Shown here piece by piece: positions 1 to 12,294 of a stretch of 64,000 nt of DNA. The notes beneath the pieces are model-generated. The model was not told the origin of the DNA. It ran no database searches and saw only the letters and a list, made by a program, of their open reading frames with translations. Within the stretch, counting starts at the first letter, position 1. Each line of letters starts with the position of its first letter. Source of the DNA: Lytechinus variegatus (Eukaryota; Echinodermata; Echinoidea; Temnopleuroida; Toxopneustidae); NCBI RefSeq assembly GCF_018143015.1, contig NC_054746.1, positions 21,404,464 to 21,468,463 of the forward strand. Direction: 5' to 3'. Made by a program: the position numbers and the translations under genes.

Positions 1-318
1 AATGATTTGGATATTCATTGCTGCAACTAATTTCATTATAAGGAGATGCATTATTCACACAATATATGAAAAAATGAAACAAATATGATTTCATGTAATT
101 ACATAAGAAAAAGAAAATTGTGAATGTGACTTCATCAGCCCACCAAATGAATATTCATAATGGCACGCATATAGGTATTTTCACTAAATATTGCTAAACA
201 TTACGTATCAATAACTTTATTTGTCATCGGATTTTGATGAAATTTTCAGCATTTTGCTGTGTGCATTTTACTCTATTTATTGAAATATAAATATTTTCAG
301 CCCGGAGTATTCCTTTAA

Positions 319-602
319 GGATGCGGTTGATCTTCGTGTTTCTCCATCTTCTCTTTTTCACCTGCTTTTTTCCTCCTGATATCGCTTCCCTTTTTTCAAA
401 ATCAACCTCCCAACAAAATTCCATTACCTCCCCGTCTTGCCAGAGGAATGGGGGGGGGGGGGGGGGCTCCGCTGGTGTCACCCGTAAAATTACGTTTGAT
501 CTTCTCGTTTCTCCTACGTCTCTTCTTCCCCTACTTTTTTTTCCTCCCGACACCCTCTTCCCTTTCTCAAAATCACTCTCCCAACAAAATTTCACTCACG
601 GG
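319..602. repeat. Diverged tandem duplication, pyrimidine-rich
   Basis: Two copies of a roughly 115-bp pyrimidine-rich block lie in direct orientation about 170 bp apart. Compare GATCTTCGTGTTTCTCC near 328 with GATCTTCTCGTTTCTCC near 498, and the matching ends with CCCAACAAAATT. A long G homopolymer at about 449-466 separates them. Open frames cross the region on both strands but are low-complexity and are not called genes. The rest of 1-1,130 shows no gene. Confidence 0.6.
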
Positions 603-1134
603 TCTGTAGCTCGTCTTCATTGTTTTTATTTCGGAAGAGATCTATTGTAAGAACCTTCTCAGGTGATTTCATGGTGCATTACGCGCTCGGGCTGCTGCTA
701 TCCGACACTCTCCCGTGAGCTGAGGGAGGTCTATCGGTGAAGGTATATAGGGGCATGGGGGCACCCCCAAAATAAGGATGCCGAAAATTATACCGAAAAA
801 TGAAAATACATTTTCTTGGAAATATACTTTTTTTCCTTAATATTTTCATTGGTTTACTTAATTAAGCTTGAGTTATTAGTGTTGCTGCGTGTGTGTCGTG
901 GGGGTATCTTATTGTTGATGTTGCCACGAGCATCTTTGTTTCTTCTTTTTGCTCTTATTGAAAATATGTCTTGATTTATGGCTGCTTGTATGAATTGTTT
1001 AATGATTAACTGATTTATCTTCATTTGTTTCCTTTTTAAGCCAAGTATTTTTTTCATGACTTAAAGCGCTTTCCTTTTTTAAGGCCTGAATAGAAAGTAT
1101 TTCTATTCCGTGCTTACGTTCGCATTGGTGGATT

Positions 1135-1770
1135 GGGAAGATATGTCTGCTTTTCAAAAATTCCTAAAACAGTCCTTAAAATGTCCCCTTTTGGGGTCTG
1201 AATGTCAAACATTTTCAGCTCGCGCTTCGTGCTCGCATCATTTGGTTAGTGCAATATGTATGGTCTTAGTAAATTCCTACAAACAATCCTTAGAATGCCC
1301 CTCTTCAGATCTGAATCTAGAAAATTTCAGCTCGCGCTTCGCAATATTTGATAAAAGAGATACGTATCATTACAATGACTACAAAAAGTGCTTCATGTGT
1401 TTAGATGTAATTCTAACAAAATCAGCAAGCGCTTGGCGCTCGCATTAGATGACTATGGTGAGATATGTATGCTCTTCATGAATTCCTAAAAATAGTCCTT
1501 AAAATGTCCCTGTATGGGGTCAATATATACAAGAATTTTAGCTCGCACTTCGCGCTCGCATTGTTTGTTTAATGAGACAGGTACGTATCATAACAAAAAT
1601 TTGCTTAAAAATGTCCCCTTTTTAGGTCTGAATATGAACAATTTTCAGCTCGCGCTTCGCGCTCGCATTATTTGATCAATGAGCTACATATCCGTCTAAT
1701 GGCACAGTCCTTGAAATATCTCTAATAGGTCAGTATACCTGGCTATTGAGCGCACTTCGCGCGCCCAAGG
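1135..1770 (+). repeat. Degenerate tandem satellite with GCTCGCGCTTCGCGCTCGC word
   Basis: About five units of roughly 115-130 bp follow one another. Each has a TCCTTAAAATGTCCC-like stretch, a GGTCTGAATAT-like stretch, then TTTCAGCTCGCGCTTCGCGCTCGCAT, followed by a TTTGATTAGTGAGATA-like spacer. The same unit recurs at 10,565-10,835, 17,300-17,600 and 18,915-19,290. It is noncoding. The GC-rich core is itself nearly palindromic around GCGCTTCGCGC. Confidence 0.8.
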
Positions 1771-2079
1771 GACTCAAAAATTTTGCTGGTGCCCCCAATG
1801 CTGTAGCCCACGGTACGCCACTGTACACAATACTTTTTTGATAACGTGACTCTTTAAAATTTGTTTTAAGTAATCAAATTGTCTGAATATAATTATAATT
1901 TTATTCATTAAACAAAAAAAAATTCTAACCAAATTTCCACTCCTATGAGATTCATTATTTCGAACCACTCTGTTCTTCTGAGATCTTATTTAGACCAGGA
2001 TATCTAACCATTTATTTCTAAAAGTATTCTTAATAATTTACCCATTTCATTTTTAAATTTTCAACAACAAAACAAAACA

Positions 2080-2900
2080 GAATAGTTATGCGAGGTTTGC
2101 ACATTGTAATAAGAGTATAAAGACGACTGTGGTTCATACTCGATTGTGATATCTCTTCAAAATATATGAATTGCAAATGTGATGCGTACAGCAAGACTGG
2201 GTTTTTTTTTTATAATCATCCATCATCATTTTTTTTCAAACCACTGCAAGTATTCAGATTCTACAAAGTATATTCCGTCAAAGCTCTGGCAAAATTGACA
2301 CTTGTCTCGTCGCAAACGAATCTCGTTTCTCTGTATGGGTGTGTATCTTCACCAAAACGAAGTGGTTTCTCTAGCCGGCTTCGAATTATCATCGCTTGCT
2401 TCTTCAACACCGGGTGCCAATTAGATTTCATTATAGCTGATGTTGCCACGCCCTGATTCCTATTTCAGTAAATATCACTCCTCGCGACCTTATAACACGG
2501 AATCACTCAACTTCATCTCCTGCTAAATACTACTCCGGTAGAATAATATTCCAATATATGCCAAGATGAAATGATCTCTTTCGGAGTTGGAAATGCCACT
2601 ATGACTTACCATGGACATGATGGACCTACTACTCAGGTCCATGGATACACTGATGATGCTTTGCGATGATTTAGCAGGGCTCAAATATTTGAAGTGGACC
2701 CTTGTCGAAGCTGGTGAGCGGACTAAAATCGCTTCACTTCGATCATTCTCTCCTCCTTCCTCCATTCACACCTAGAAGTCACTTCATCTTTATTGGGGCA
2801 AAACTATTGGACTTATTTTTAAGAGGTATCACAATCGAGTATAGACCACAGTCGTCTTTATACTCCTATATTGCAATGTGCAAACCTCGCATAACTATTC
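2080..2900. mobile_element. DNA element with about 80-bp terminal inverted repeats
   Basis: The left end GAATAGTTATGCGAGG (2,080) and about 80 further bases return in reverse complement at 2,825-2,900, with only a few differences; both arms contain TATAAAGACGACTGTGG. The 820-bp interior has only short open frames (62-96 codons) that I do not recognise, so it is probably a non-autonomous element. No clear target-site duplication was seen. Superfamily unknown. Confidence 0.8.
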
Positions 2901-3849
2901 TCATCTATCCATCAGCCACTCACACAGAAGACGATCACACCCATAAACAATTTAACATGTCATTCACATTTCCACGCAAATAAACTCAGCGTGAAAAATA
3001 AACTCATAAAAATATTACCGCAAAAACAGAAAATAATGTTTCCATGTTACTCGCCGCAAACTCGGTCAACGTCCGGCTTGCATGAAATATCTCAATAACA
3101 GTGGTTTCATTGCTTTGTTATTCTCATTTCATTCTGCACATTCTTCCAAGATTTTTACAGTTATTTGCAAGAAACTGACAAACATTGTCATTTTCATATA
3201 GCCGATTTAAGAAAATAAGACAACGGAAGCTGACATTTTTATCAAGCAAAAACGTAGAGTAACAAAACAGTTCTTTTTTAATGTGAAAATTATTCATTCT
3301 TCCTTCATTTTCTATATACCTCTTTTCAACTTCCTTTTCCCCACCCCTTTTCAATACTTGAAAAATCATCGGGGAAAGTCACCCTTGTCCCCTGTCACAC
3401 CGCCCCCGGATATCATCCTCGACTTTTTGAGGCATACCGATTTAGGTGGGATGCAATTCAAAGTGCCTAAAGTGAAGTATATAAAATGACCTTAAAGCAA
3501 AATGAGTAATCTGGTGATAGGTCCATGCTTTGACGAAAGGGTATATACATCAGTTCAAAGCGGGATGTTTGTGGATAGGGATGTAGGTTAGGGGTGGTTG
3601 ATGGCGACCCATTATAAGGACCCATTAAATCCCAGTCTCAACTGTTTTATTTTTTGGTATTTATTTCAAACAATAAAAACAAAATCAAATCCATCATTTT
3701 TCTGATAATTTATGTTCATCATATTATCCCAAAAGGACCGCATCTGACTAGGCTTGAAACTACTACTCTGCGATGTCTTCGATAAAGTCTTTTACATGTT
3801 TAAGTAGCTTCAAGAGATTTAAAAACGTTCGATATTTTGAAGACTTTTT

Positions 3850-4165
3850 GGACTTTGCTTCCAGTTTCAGAGACGCTTTCGCGACGTTTCCATCACTTGG
3901 TTTTGAATCCCAGCAAGCCGACTCTATAAAGGAGTCGTCTCAGAGACTTCACCGCAACTGACCTGACGTGGTCCACGAGACGTCGCTGCACCCGAGGAAA
4001 CATCTCCATCGTTCGGGAAGATTATTCTGTTTCTGAAATATCACGGAGACGATGCTGTAACTACAGGAGACATCTCAGAGACTTCGCCGCTAATGATTTG
4101 ACGTCTCCGAGACGTTGCTGCAACTGACGAGACGTCTCGACGACGTCTGCGACTACAATAGAATT
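3850..4165. repeat. Degenerate GAGACGTC short-repeat cluster
   Basis: At least five spaced copies of a word like GAGACGTTGCTGCAACTGA, with variants GAGACTTCACCGCAACTGA and GAGACGTCGCTGCACCCGA, occur at roughly 30-90-bp spacing, together with many AGACGTCT half-palindromes. It may be the subterminal array of an old transposon or a short satellite. There is no coding evidence. Confidence 0.6.
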
Positions 4166-7100
4166 TATTCAAGCATTTATACACACAGGTAATTTTCACA
4201 CGCAATGTAAATAAAGGTTGTGTTGCCTCATCCCACGCAATCAGAAATGATATATTATCTAAATTTACGCCATGAAAAAGTAAAATAATCGTTGAGCATT
4301 GGAAGGGGAATCGATTTTATTGACCAGATTTACTTTTCCGTCCTTTATCGAAAGCTCTCTAATCGCTAATATTTGAAAGTTGTACTACGTTTATCCACCG
4401 AAAAGCATATAACATGACTCATATTCTACTGACTGTGAATGGGGGAGGAGGAGGGGTGGACGCCGGAGGGGGGGGTGGATTTTAGGGGGCAATAGCTCAA
4501 TGGCCATGACGAAGCCGTACAGATTTTCCAGTCCAAAGAAATTCCCTTACTGCAGGATTAAGGCCAGGTGAGATTATATAGGGCAGGTGAAAAGGATGAC
4601 GTTATGAGAAAAGTATTCCACTAAGTAATACCGGATTTGCATACATAATCATCACAAGTTTTCACTTCCGAATCGAATTGTGTCTTACAGTAAGCCAATG
4701 CATGGTTTATCTTCACGAACAGGGCCAGGAGAAGAGATATTTCTACTCATGCATATAAAAAGACTCGAGAGTGGAGAAGTGAAAAGGATCTTGTTTATAA
4801 AAATAAAGACAGGACTGAAAAGCTGATAGCTTTTAAAGTTCGTGAAGAAGCAGAACAAACACTTACAGATGTAAAATAATACATCATACTCGAAAGTCTT
4901 TCAAAGAAATATCATATACACTTTCCGTCACTTTATCGTTTGTCACTTTCTGACATGTTGTTTTGTATTCATTCAATCATTCACTTCACAACAATGCTAA
5001 TAAATACGAATATCATTGTTCATGAAGTTCATGACTCCATGATCTTTCTGTTGATTTACCAGAGAAGGTTAGCGACACATAGACATACCTGACTTACAAT
5101 GGAATGCTGATGATCACCGACAAGAAACGCTCCTAGATAATAGACAGACTGTCATCACAAGTAGGTGACAATACCATGAATACAGAAAACCTGCGATTTT
5201 GAACTTGTATGAATTCCATAAACTGAAAGAAATCGATCGTGTCTGGACTTTTGAACCTTGTGAAACTAAGGACAGGTGCATATTGATAATAAACAATCAT
5301 GCCTGAATATGAATTCCATCTGTTTACAACAATAAAAAATAATAATTTGGCGACTGCTTTGCATTTTTCTGTCTATTTAACAATATACCGGTCCATCTTC
5401 GCGTTAAGCTGAAGATAAAAAGAAGGAAATAGGGCGCGTCCATGCAACCTTCAATGTTAAAAGTTGAAAATTGCAAAGTAATTCAGAATTACAGATAAAT
5501 CAGATATTTTAACAATAGACCTATGGTCGATCAACTTTCTATCTTAAGATTATTTCACATCCCTCTGAAAATCAACGCGTCTTAAAAATGCGATATTACA
5601 CCGTCAATATTTTAGCCGGTGTGTGGCATTTTTACCTCTTCCCGTGGCCTATGAGGTGTTGCAGGGACCCGTTGGTGCATTTGAAGGATTTGTAATTTCT
5701 CACCAAGTAAAATTAAAGGGAAAAAATGGAAATTCGGCCACTTTTAGGTCGTCTTAACAACCCTCACTAAAAAAAACCCCTAGCAAGACCCATTTCCATT
5801 AATATGCAAATCACGGAATCGAAATAAGTATATATTTTGAAATAAAACAGAATTAATAATAGCTTTATATAGCCAGGCGTAGAGTAATGATTATGCCAAA
5901 AAGGTCCCACCCCAAACACATCCTGATACGATATTACCTCCAATTAGCAAATTAATCAAGATTTGAAAATTGCCAACACAAAATTGAAGAAAATTAATGA
6001 CGACATCAAAGCTCATTCCACATTATAAGCAAATGGAGATGTAAATAAATAATGGGTATTAATTTTGGCAAAGTGACATGAAAGTAAACAGAAATTCCAT
6101 TATATATATGAGTTCAACAATACATAAAATGCGACCGAGCTGAATGCAGGGGGGGTGTTCATTATTTAAAATTGAAATAAATAGATCTCGTTCACACCTA
6201 ATGGGTAAGAGCCCAGTTGCATATGGCCACGCAAAGTTAATGCTTTAAATATTCTTTACATTCAATACAAAATATTTTATACCGCATTATCCTAATCACT
6301 GAAAAATAAAATAATTCCAGTTTTGATCGACACAAGAGGAGCTCATCCAAAACATGTCATAAGGTCAAACTAATAAATATTGATAACCAAACCAGCCCAC
6401 CGCTGCAGGCTAAAAATACAATATTTGAATGTACATATTTCTGTTTTGTCTCTCTGAATATTAACACTTAAAGTGAAGTCCATCAGTGGACAAGTGAAAG
6501 AAACGTTCCACGGTCCATCGACGGTCGACAATGCCGATTCAACCGGGCCGACCTCTCGCTGGCCACCGGTTGGTGTCAACGATTCCTACACAAATACAGA
6601 CGTCGCCACAGATACCGGGGTGAATATTGTTATGGCAATTGTATAAGCAGACCTCAAATGGAATTCCCTCATTTCTCTTCACAAGAGACATAAACTTGTG
6701 CATTGATTTCTCATTATATTCACTGATTTTTGTTTTCCAGGGCTGTATTTTCCACATAAATTTTGTGGGAATAGGTCGATTGTCTAAAAGCAATTTAGAG
6801 TGGTGCATGGTCACTGGTATGGGGAGGAAGTTAATGAGATATGATGATGGTTGTTGGGTGGTGATGGGAGTTTGTGAATTATAAATATGGACGTGAAATT
6901 AATCAGGAGTTTAACCTTGAGTCGTGGGAAAGCAAAAACAGCGTGAATGAATAGAACACGGTAATGACATTGGGACTCGCATCGTGATCAACTACGTCGT
7001 GGAACAGCACAGATGTATGTAAAGGCAAAATTATACTAAATTGCGATATAAAAAACACAGTTGTACTTAAGTAATAGTAGTAGTATATACATTCTAAAAA

Positions 7101-10100
7101 AGGTTTAGGCTACCCAGTAATGGGTAAAATGTGAATATGCATGATGGTTGGGTAAAAAGATAATCAATATTTTGTAAATGTTGTGTTAAAATAGCCCAAT
7201 ATGGGGTTAAAAAAATACCCAGCGAACATGCATGTTCCCTTTCTATCCAATATTTGGTAAAAATTGTACTCAATGTTTTTAGAGTGTAATTGTAGTAGTA
7301 GTAGTACGTATTGGTGGCGGTGGAGGTAGTAGTAGAAGAAGTATCAGCAGCAGCAACAGCAGTAGTCATGGTATAGTAGATAGTAGTAATAATGATACTA
7401 GAAGAAATAGTAGTCGTCGTAGTAAAAGGCTGTCGAGAGATAATTATGTCTAGCTGGTCAAAAGAGACCTACAATTCATTCTTCTAGATATCAGGAAACC
7501 ATGCAGATTCGTGTTACACCATCATCAGTAGAAACAGCAAAAATCGTAGTAGAAGTTGGTAGAAGGGGGACCTACGCTGACCACCTTATGATTTTTTTAA
7601 TACCCCCCCCCCCCCTCCCCTTACGAAAAAGTGAAAAGAAGAAAATTAATGACGATTTCAATGTGGATAAGCGAAGTTGTATACATTTCTTTTCTTACAC
7701 CGATTAAACCCATTTAGGTAAAGAAGTTCAGTGATACAGTATATTTTGTACTCGTCGTCATCGTCAAAGTTGTAGTCGATGTTCTCATCGCAGATAACTA
7801 TTAGCATAGTAGGTACAAGTGTAGATTATGAGTTACAGACAAGAAGCAGAAGAGGTAGTTAGTGTGATTTTGTGCTTTTTTTTTTTCATCTAGAATAACT
7901 GACTATCAAATTTCACTGGGCAACACAAAGGTCCTATATAATTTCATGTAGGAAAAAATCCTTGCGCTATAATATATCCGGGTTTACCTGGGTGACGAGT
8001 TTATAGAGTTCGTCACACATGGCAGCAAGCTAGTCCACCAAGATTCGGACTTGAAGACCTCTCTTACGCTGCATGATGCATCTCTTCCCAGCTTGTTCCA
8101 ACCAAGATGAAGATGTGTCTCAAGTCGTATATCTTCTGGCCAAATTTGATTTACGTGTTAAGCTCCGTGAACCCACCGTGACATTGACCTAGAAAATCCT
8201 CGAGGGAAGAACAGTTGTCTCACAGACCACCGAGACGCTGGACTCAACTTCAAGCATGGTCTAGAGAACGGGGAAATGGTTAGGGATAGGGGAGTGTACG
8301 CCAATTTATTTTTTTTTGTTGATAAATTAAAGGAAAAGTGTCCTCCAAATGGCAATTCGACCTTAATGAGCCAATTCGGAGTTTCATTCTGCGCATGATC
8401 AGAAGATGGTCATTAGTGACATGGCGGTTTAATATTTAATGAGATAAGCACCAACTTTGATGTCTTGATTGTTCATAATATATTCTTTTAAATTGGGTTT
8501 TTCATTAGATCCACAAAAAACAACAATGCGTCCAATGTTAGCGACTGGTATTTCACAGTTGGCCGGTAAATTGACATAATATGCTAATGCATTCATAGCA
8601 GAAATGCAACAAATCACGCTGACATTGTTTAAACAAATATAATCTTGAACAAAATCGAATTTATCATCCGTCGCTTAATTCGAATAGGCAATTTGAAATT
8701 GGCCTAATCATTATGAAAAATTACATTGGTTTTACGAAATTCTTCAAAGAATGATTGATTGTCTTATTTTTTAGGTATAATATAACACGTACAAGTATGT
8801 TAAAGAGTATCAAAATACCTTGGCAGGATAGCCCAAGAAAGCCGAGATGTCTAATTACCAATGGGGTCCTTTTGAGAAGGTGATTACTAATTATATTATC
8901 ATCCGATGAATTATCGCCATCAATTTCAATCAGTATACAAATTGTACTAAAATGAACATAGAATTCAGACACAGAATTAGGATTTGAAAATAAATAACCT
9001 AATCTGTATGCTCAATGACCATCCTCCAAATTCCTCCAGACAAATGGCAAATTCAAATGTTTCTAGTATGTTTCTGTCATTTTCATAAGAGATCCAAGTG
9101 TACGAGTCCCAATTTTAAGCATTTTTTTTTTGCTTGGATCCTAAGCAAACTGGAAAAGTCAATGTCTATCATCACAAAAACAGACGTGACAGAAAATATT
9201 TCAATAAATGTCTCTTGTCCATCCAACAACAACTTTCAGTTTCGTTAATCCAATATCGGAATAACAATCCCCCAACTTCAGATTTGCCATAAAAGGACAT
9301 TACTTCGGTATGCTGGCAGTGACATTGACAAGGAACATCGCATTTCAGTGAAATAATAAAATATCTGCATTTTACTGCGTCGACGTTTTGATTTATAACC
9401 CAAGGGTCATAGATCAACTGCATTTTGCGATAGGAGCATGCAATTTGTTTGAGGTTGTTATTTTCTATTTTTGAAATGTTTCCGGTCTCATAAGTCATTA
9501 AGGGACTCTTGATCACCGATGTGAAGCGTGCAAGCCATTCAGCAAAATAGATGCTATAAATATGATAAATACAGATTTTTTTTTACAATGTAAACTGTTA
9601 ACTCATGGGTGCAAATTTTACGAACACGCGCATTGTGCTCAATGGACAAACAAAACTTCCAAAACACTCGCAGTTATTATCAATTTCAATAATTGCTTAA
9701 GAGTATTAAAACAGAGCACAGTAGGGTTAAGTGCTATTAACAAGCTTTTCAGGGTCCCGGTAATAGGTAACCGTTGTGTTACAGTAACACAAAGGTTACC
9801 TATTAATCGTACACTTGATTTTCATGATTGATTGTACATAATCAATGCAATCAACCGTTAAAAATCATTACTAAGCTCCGTGTTACGGGCCCCTGGCGTT
9901 TTACGTGGACTATCACCCCCTTGTCTGCCCCCTATATAAATTCTCTATAAATTAGGCCCACCCCTTTGCCATTCGATTACCCCCTCTTTTACCCCAAGTC
10001 CATCTACTCCATGACTCCTCTTAATCCCTCCCGTGTTCCCTCCCTAATTTCCATGGTTCTGTAAATCTGTGTGTATTTAATAAATTAAAAGTGACAGTGT

Positions 10101-10560
10101 TTCATGTCAAATATTACGCGTCCCGTCCGTTGACACAGCTCAGTATGAAGCACTGGCCAAAGGCGAGCCGAACTTTCTTTTAATAAGCCGGCGTCAGAAT
10201 TAAACGATGCCATCTGGTACTCTAGTTCTAATGACTATACTTAAACAACCCAGGCCAAGCCAACAAAAGGAAGTATAGTGCAATCACCATCATCATTTTC
10301 ATACCGAATCCGTAATTATTATGGTACACATAATGTCCACTGCTCTCGACATGCTAGAGAGGCTGATAAATTTAACCCCCGTATTCTCGAAGGGGGGAGG
10401 GGTTGGGGTATGTCTCAATGAGGCCCATACATCATCCGTCTTACGCGTAAAATCTTTTTCGTCACCAGTCGCGTAACGCACATATTGCTTCGATTTGCAA
10501 TAATCTTTTGTTGGATCTTATTTTATTTATTTTGTTCTTTATTGAAAACTCAATATTTTC
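4166..10560. other. Intergenic stretch, no gene recognised
   Basis: Only short, unrelated open frames occur on both strands, none with recognisable protein similarity or paired splice sites. The content is AT-rich with short homopolymers, G-rich tracts near 4,440-4,490, a possible short inverted-repeat element around 7,093-7,270 (TACCCAGTAATGGGTA and GGGTTAAAAAAATACCC), and a GTA-rich microsatellite at 7,284-7,430. Confidence 0.6.
7284..7430. repeat. GTA/TAG trinucleotide microsatellite
   Basis: An imperfect run of GTA and related triplets (GTAGTAGTAGTAC, GGTAGTAGTAGAAGAAG, GCAGCAGCAACAGC). The minus-strand frame across it is an artefact of the repeat. Confidence 0.8.
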
Positions 10561-10564
10561 AGAT

Positions 10565-10835
10565 CGAAATACAAAATTTTCAGCTCGCGCTTCGCGCTCG
10601 CATCCATTGTTTGGTTTTTAGATACCCATCTTAATCATTGGTACCAAAAATGCTTAGACTATCAAGCCTTCAGGTCTCAGCTCGGTTTTGGCACTCGCAT
10701 TATCTGTGTAGTGAGACATGTATTTTAATGAATCACTACAAACAGTCCTAAACAAGCACCTTTTTTCTGTTATCAGGTCAGTATATCAAAAAATTTCAGC
10801 TCGTGCTCGCATTAATTTGTTGCTGAGATATGTGT
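10565..10835 (+). repeat. Second block of the GCTCGCGCTTCGCGCTCGC satellite
   Basis: Two to three diverged units: AAAATTTTCAGCTCGCGCTTCGCG near 10,573, a variant CTCAGCTCGGTTTTGGCACTCGC near 10,676, and TTTCAGCTCGTGCTCGC near 10,795. They carry the same spacer words (AGTGAGACATG, AACAGTCC) as the block at 1.1-1.8 kb. An (AT)n run follows at about 10,858. Confidence 0.7.
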
Positions 10836-11604
10836 CTCTCATGAGTCATAAACTCATAATATATATATATATATATGTATGTATAAATATATTGCCTTTG
10901 CCGTTTTGCCTTTGGAAAGTTGATGGTTTTTGCCCCCCAATCTGAAAAATGGATCGACGCCCATGGTATACGGTATACCTTTTTAACACGACGAGGGACA
11001 AATGCGTCGGTACTTCCACAACCTTACTGTATACTTCAAAAGTATGAAGGGATGTAATAAAGAGATTCAAGAACAGCGAAATAATGTTGACTGTATCATC
11101 TGGATGTCGTGCAAAGATAGAACCAGGGACATCCGTATCATTTTCTCCCCGGGAACTTCTAGTTTAACCAAATAGACCAAATTTATTTTAAAAACCCCAA
11201 TTACCATGATACTAGTTCGTAAGATAATGACACTCGTCATACCTGTCAAAATGTTCATGGATATGTATTGATATTGGAACATCATGACAAATCCCAGTCC
11301 ATTCACCATCGGTCGTACATCAGTTCTGAACAATACAGCTACATAAACATTGTCGGTGATAAATCAACGACCATGTTCGCCAACCCTTTGTACGACGACG
11401 TGTCAAAATTACTGTCAAGGAACCTTCATGTTGCTTAAACGGAGAATCAAAGAACTGGGCGTGGCACCCGAGGAAGCTCCCCCTTGTAACAATATTTAGA
11501 GATACAATATAATTGCAGTGATGTTCGGGAACATTCAATTGATAATACACTATCCGGCATCGCAGTCAATATTGGCAGGTAGGCCTACAGTTTCCATAAA
11601 CTTA

Positions 11605-11905
11605 GGGCCCTAATTTTGAACTCGGGTTAACTTAAAACTCCGGTCTAAAGTTGTGGTTTACCTACGGAGAGCCAGTTGAGGCAAAATAATCTATAAGTAA
11701 CAGAAAATGTTCGATTTATCAGCTCATTTGTTACTCAGATACTGTCTGGGAATTATGACTGATTTACCCATTTTCGCCATTATAGTCAGATTAGAATCAA
11801 ACAATGCTAATGTGAATGATTTTAACATCTTCGGCTATCCACAATTTTAACACAGAGTTAGACAATAGCCCGAAGTCAATCGATTGCAGAATACAGGCCT
11901 TAATG
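11605..11905. mobile_element. Short inverted-repeat element (MITE-like)
   Basis: The left end GGGCCCTAATTTTGAACTCG is mirrored at about 11,880-11,900 by a sequence whose reverse complement begins AAGGCCTGTATTCTG. The ends resemble those of the copy at 26,122-26,448 (GGCCCATATTCTGAACTCAGG), which suggests one family. No coding content. Confidence 0.5.
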
Positions 11906-12004
11906 TGTAAGATCATTTATGTGCACTTGTTTTGGAAACCAACAGATCAGGAGAGCTGATGTGAACGCTAACTAAGCAAACTGCAAAACTATGCTGGTTT
12001 GTGA

Positions 12005-12294
12005 AATAAATAAAATAGTAATATAGGATTTGTATAGCACACGTATCCACCTTGCTAGGTGCTCAAGACGCTCCTATTCCCCGGCTAAGCTAGTCTACCG
12101 ATTTCGGTGCGCACAGCTTTTTTGTGGAATTACTTCCTGCCCCAGCAGTGCCGGTACCCACTTACTTCACCTGGGTTGAGTGCAGCAGTGCTTGTAAATT
12201 TCTTGCCGAAGGAAAACAAGCCACGGCTTGGAATCGACCCCACGTCTTTAAGATTGAAAGACGAGAGTCTTAACCAATAGACCACGACGCCCCC
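12005..12294 (-). mobile_element. tRNA-derived SINE, copy 1
   Basis: Read on the minus strand, the element starts with a tRNA-like head containing an A-box-like TGGTCTATTGG and a B-box-like GGGGTCGATTCC, the internal RNA polymerase III promoter arrangement. The body then includes CACTCAACCCAGGTGAAGT and AGCTTAGCC, and the tail GAGCACCTAGCAAGGTGGAT and GTGCTATACAAATCC runs into an AT-rich end. A second copy of the same layout is at 41,713-41,975. The frame crossing it is not a gene. Confidence 0.88.

Noticed and set aside
2261-2456. Open frames inside the inverted-repeat element at 2,080-2,900
   Set aside because: They are short, present on both strands, and unlike any transposase I know.
6370-6884. 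Overlapping frames on both strands near 6.4-6.9 kb
   Set aside because: Neither strand gives a recognisable protein, and no paired splice sites were seen.
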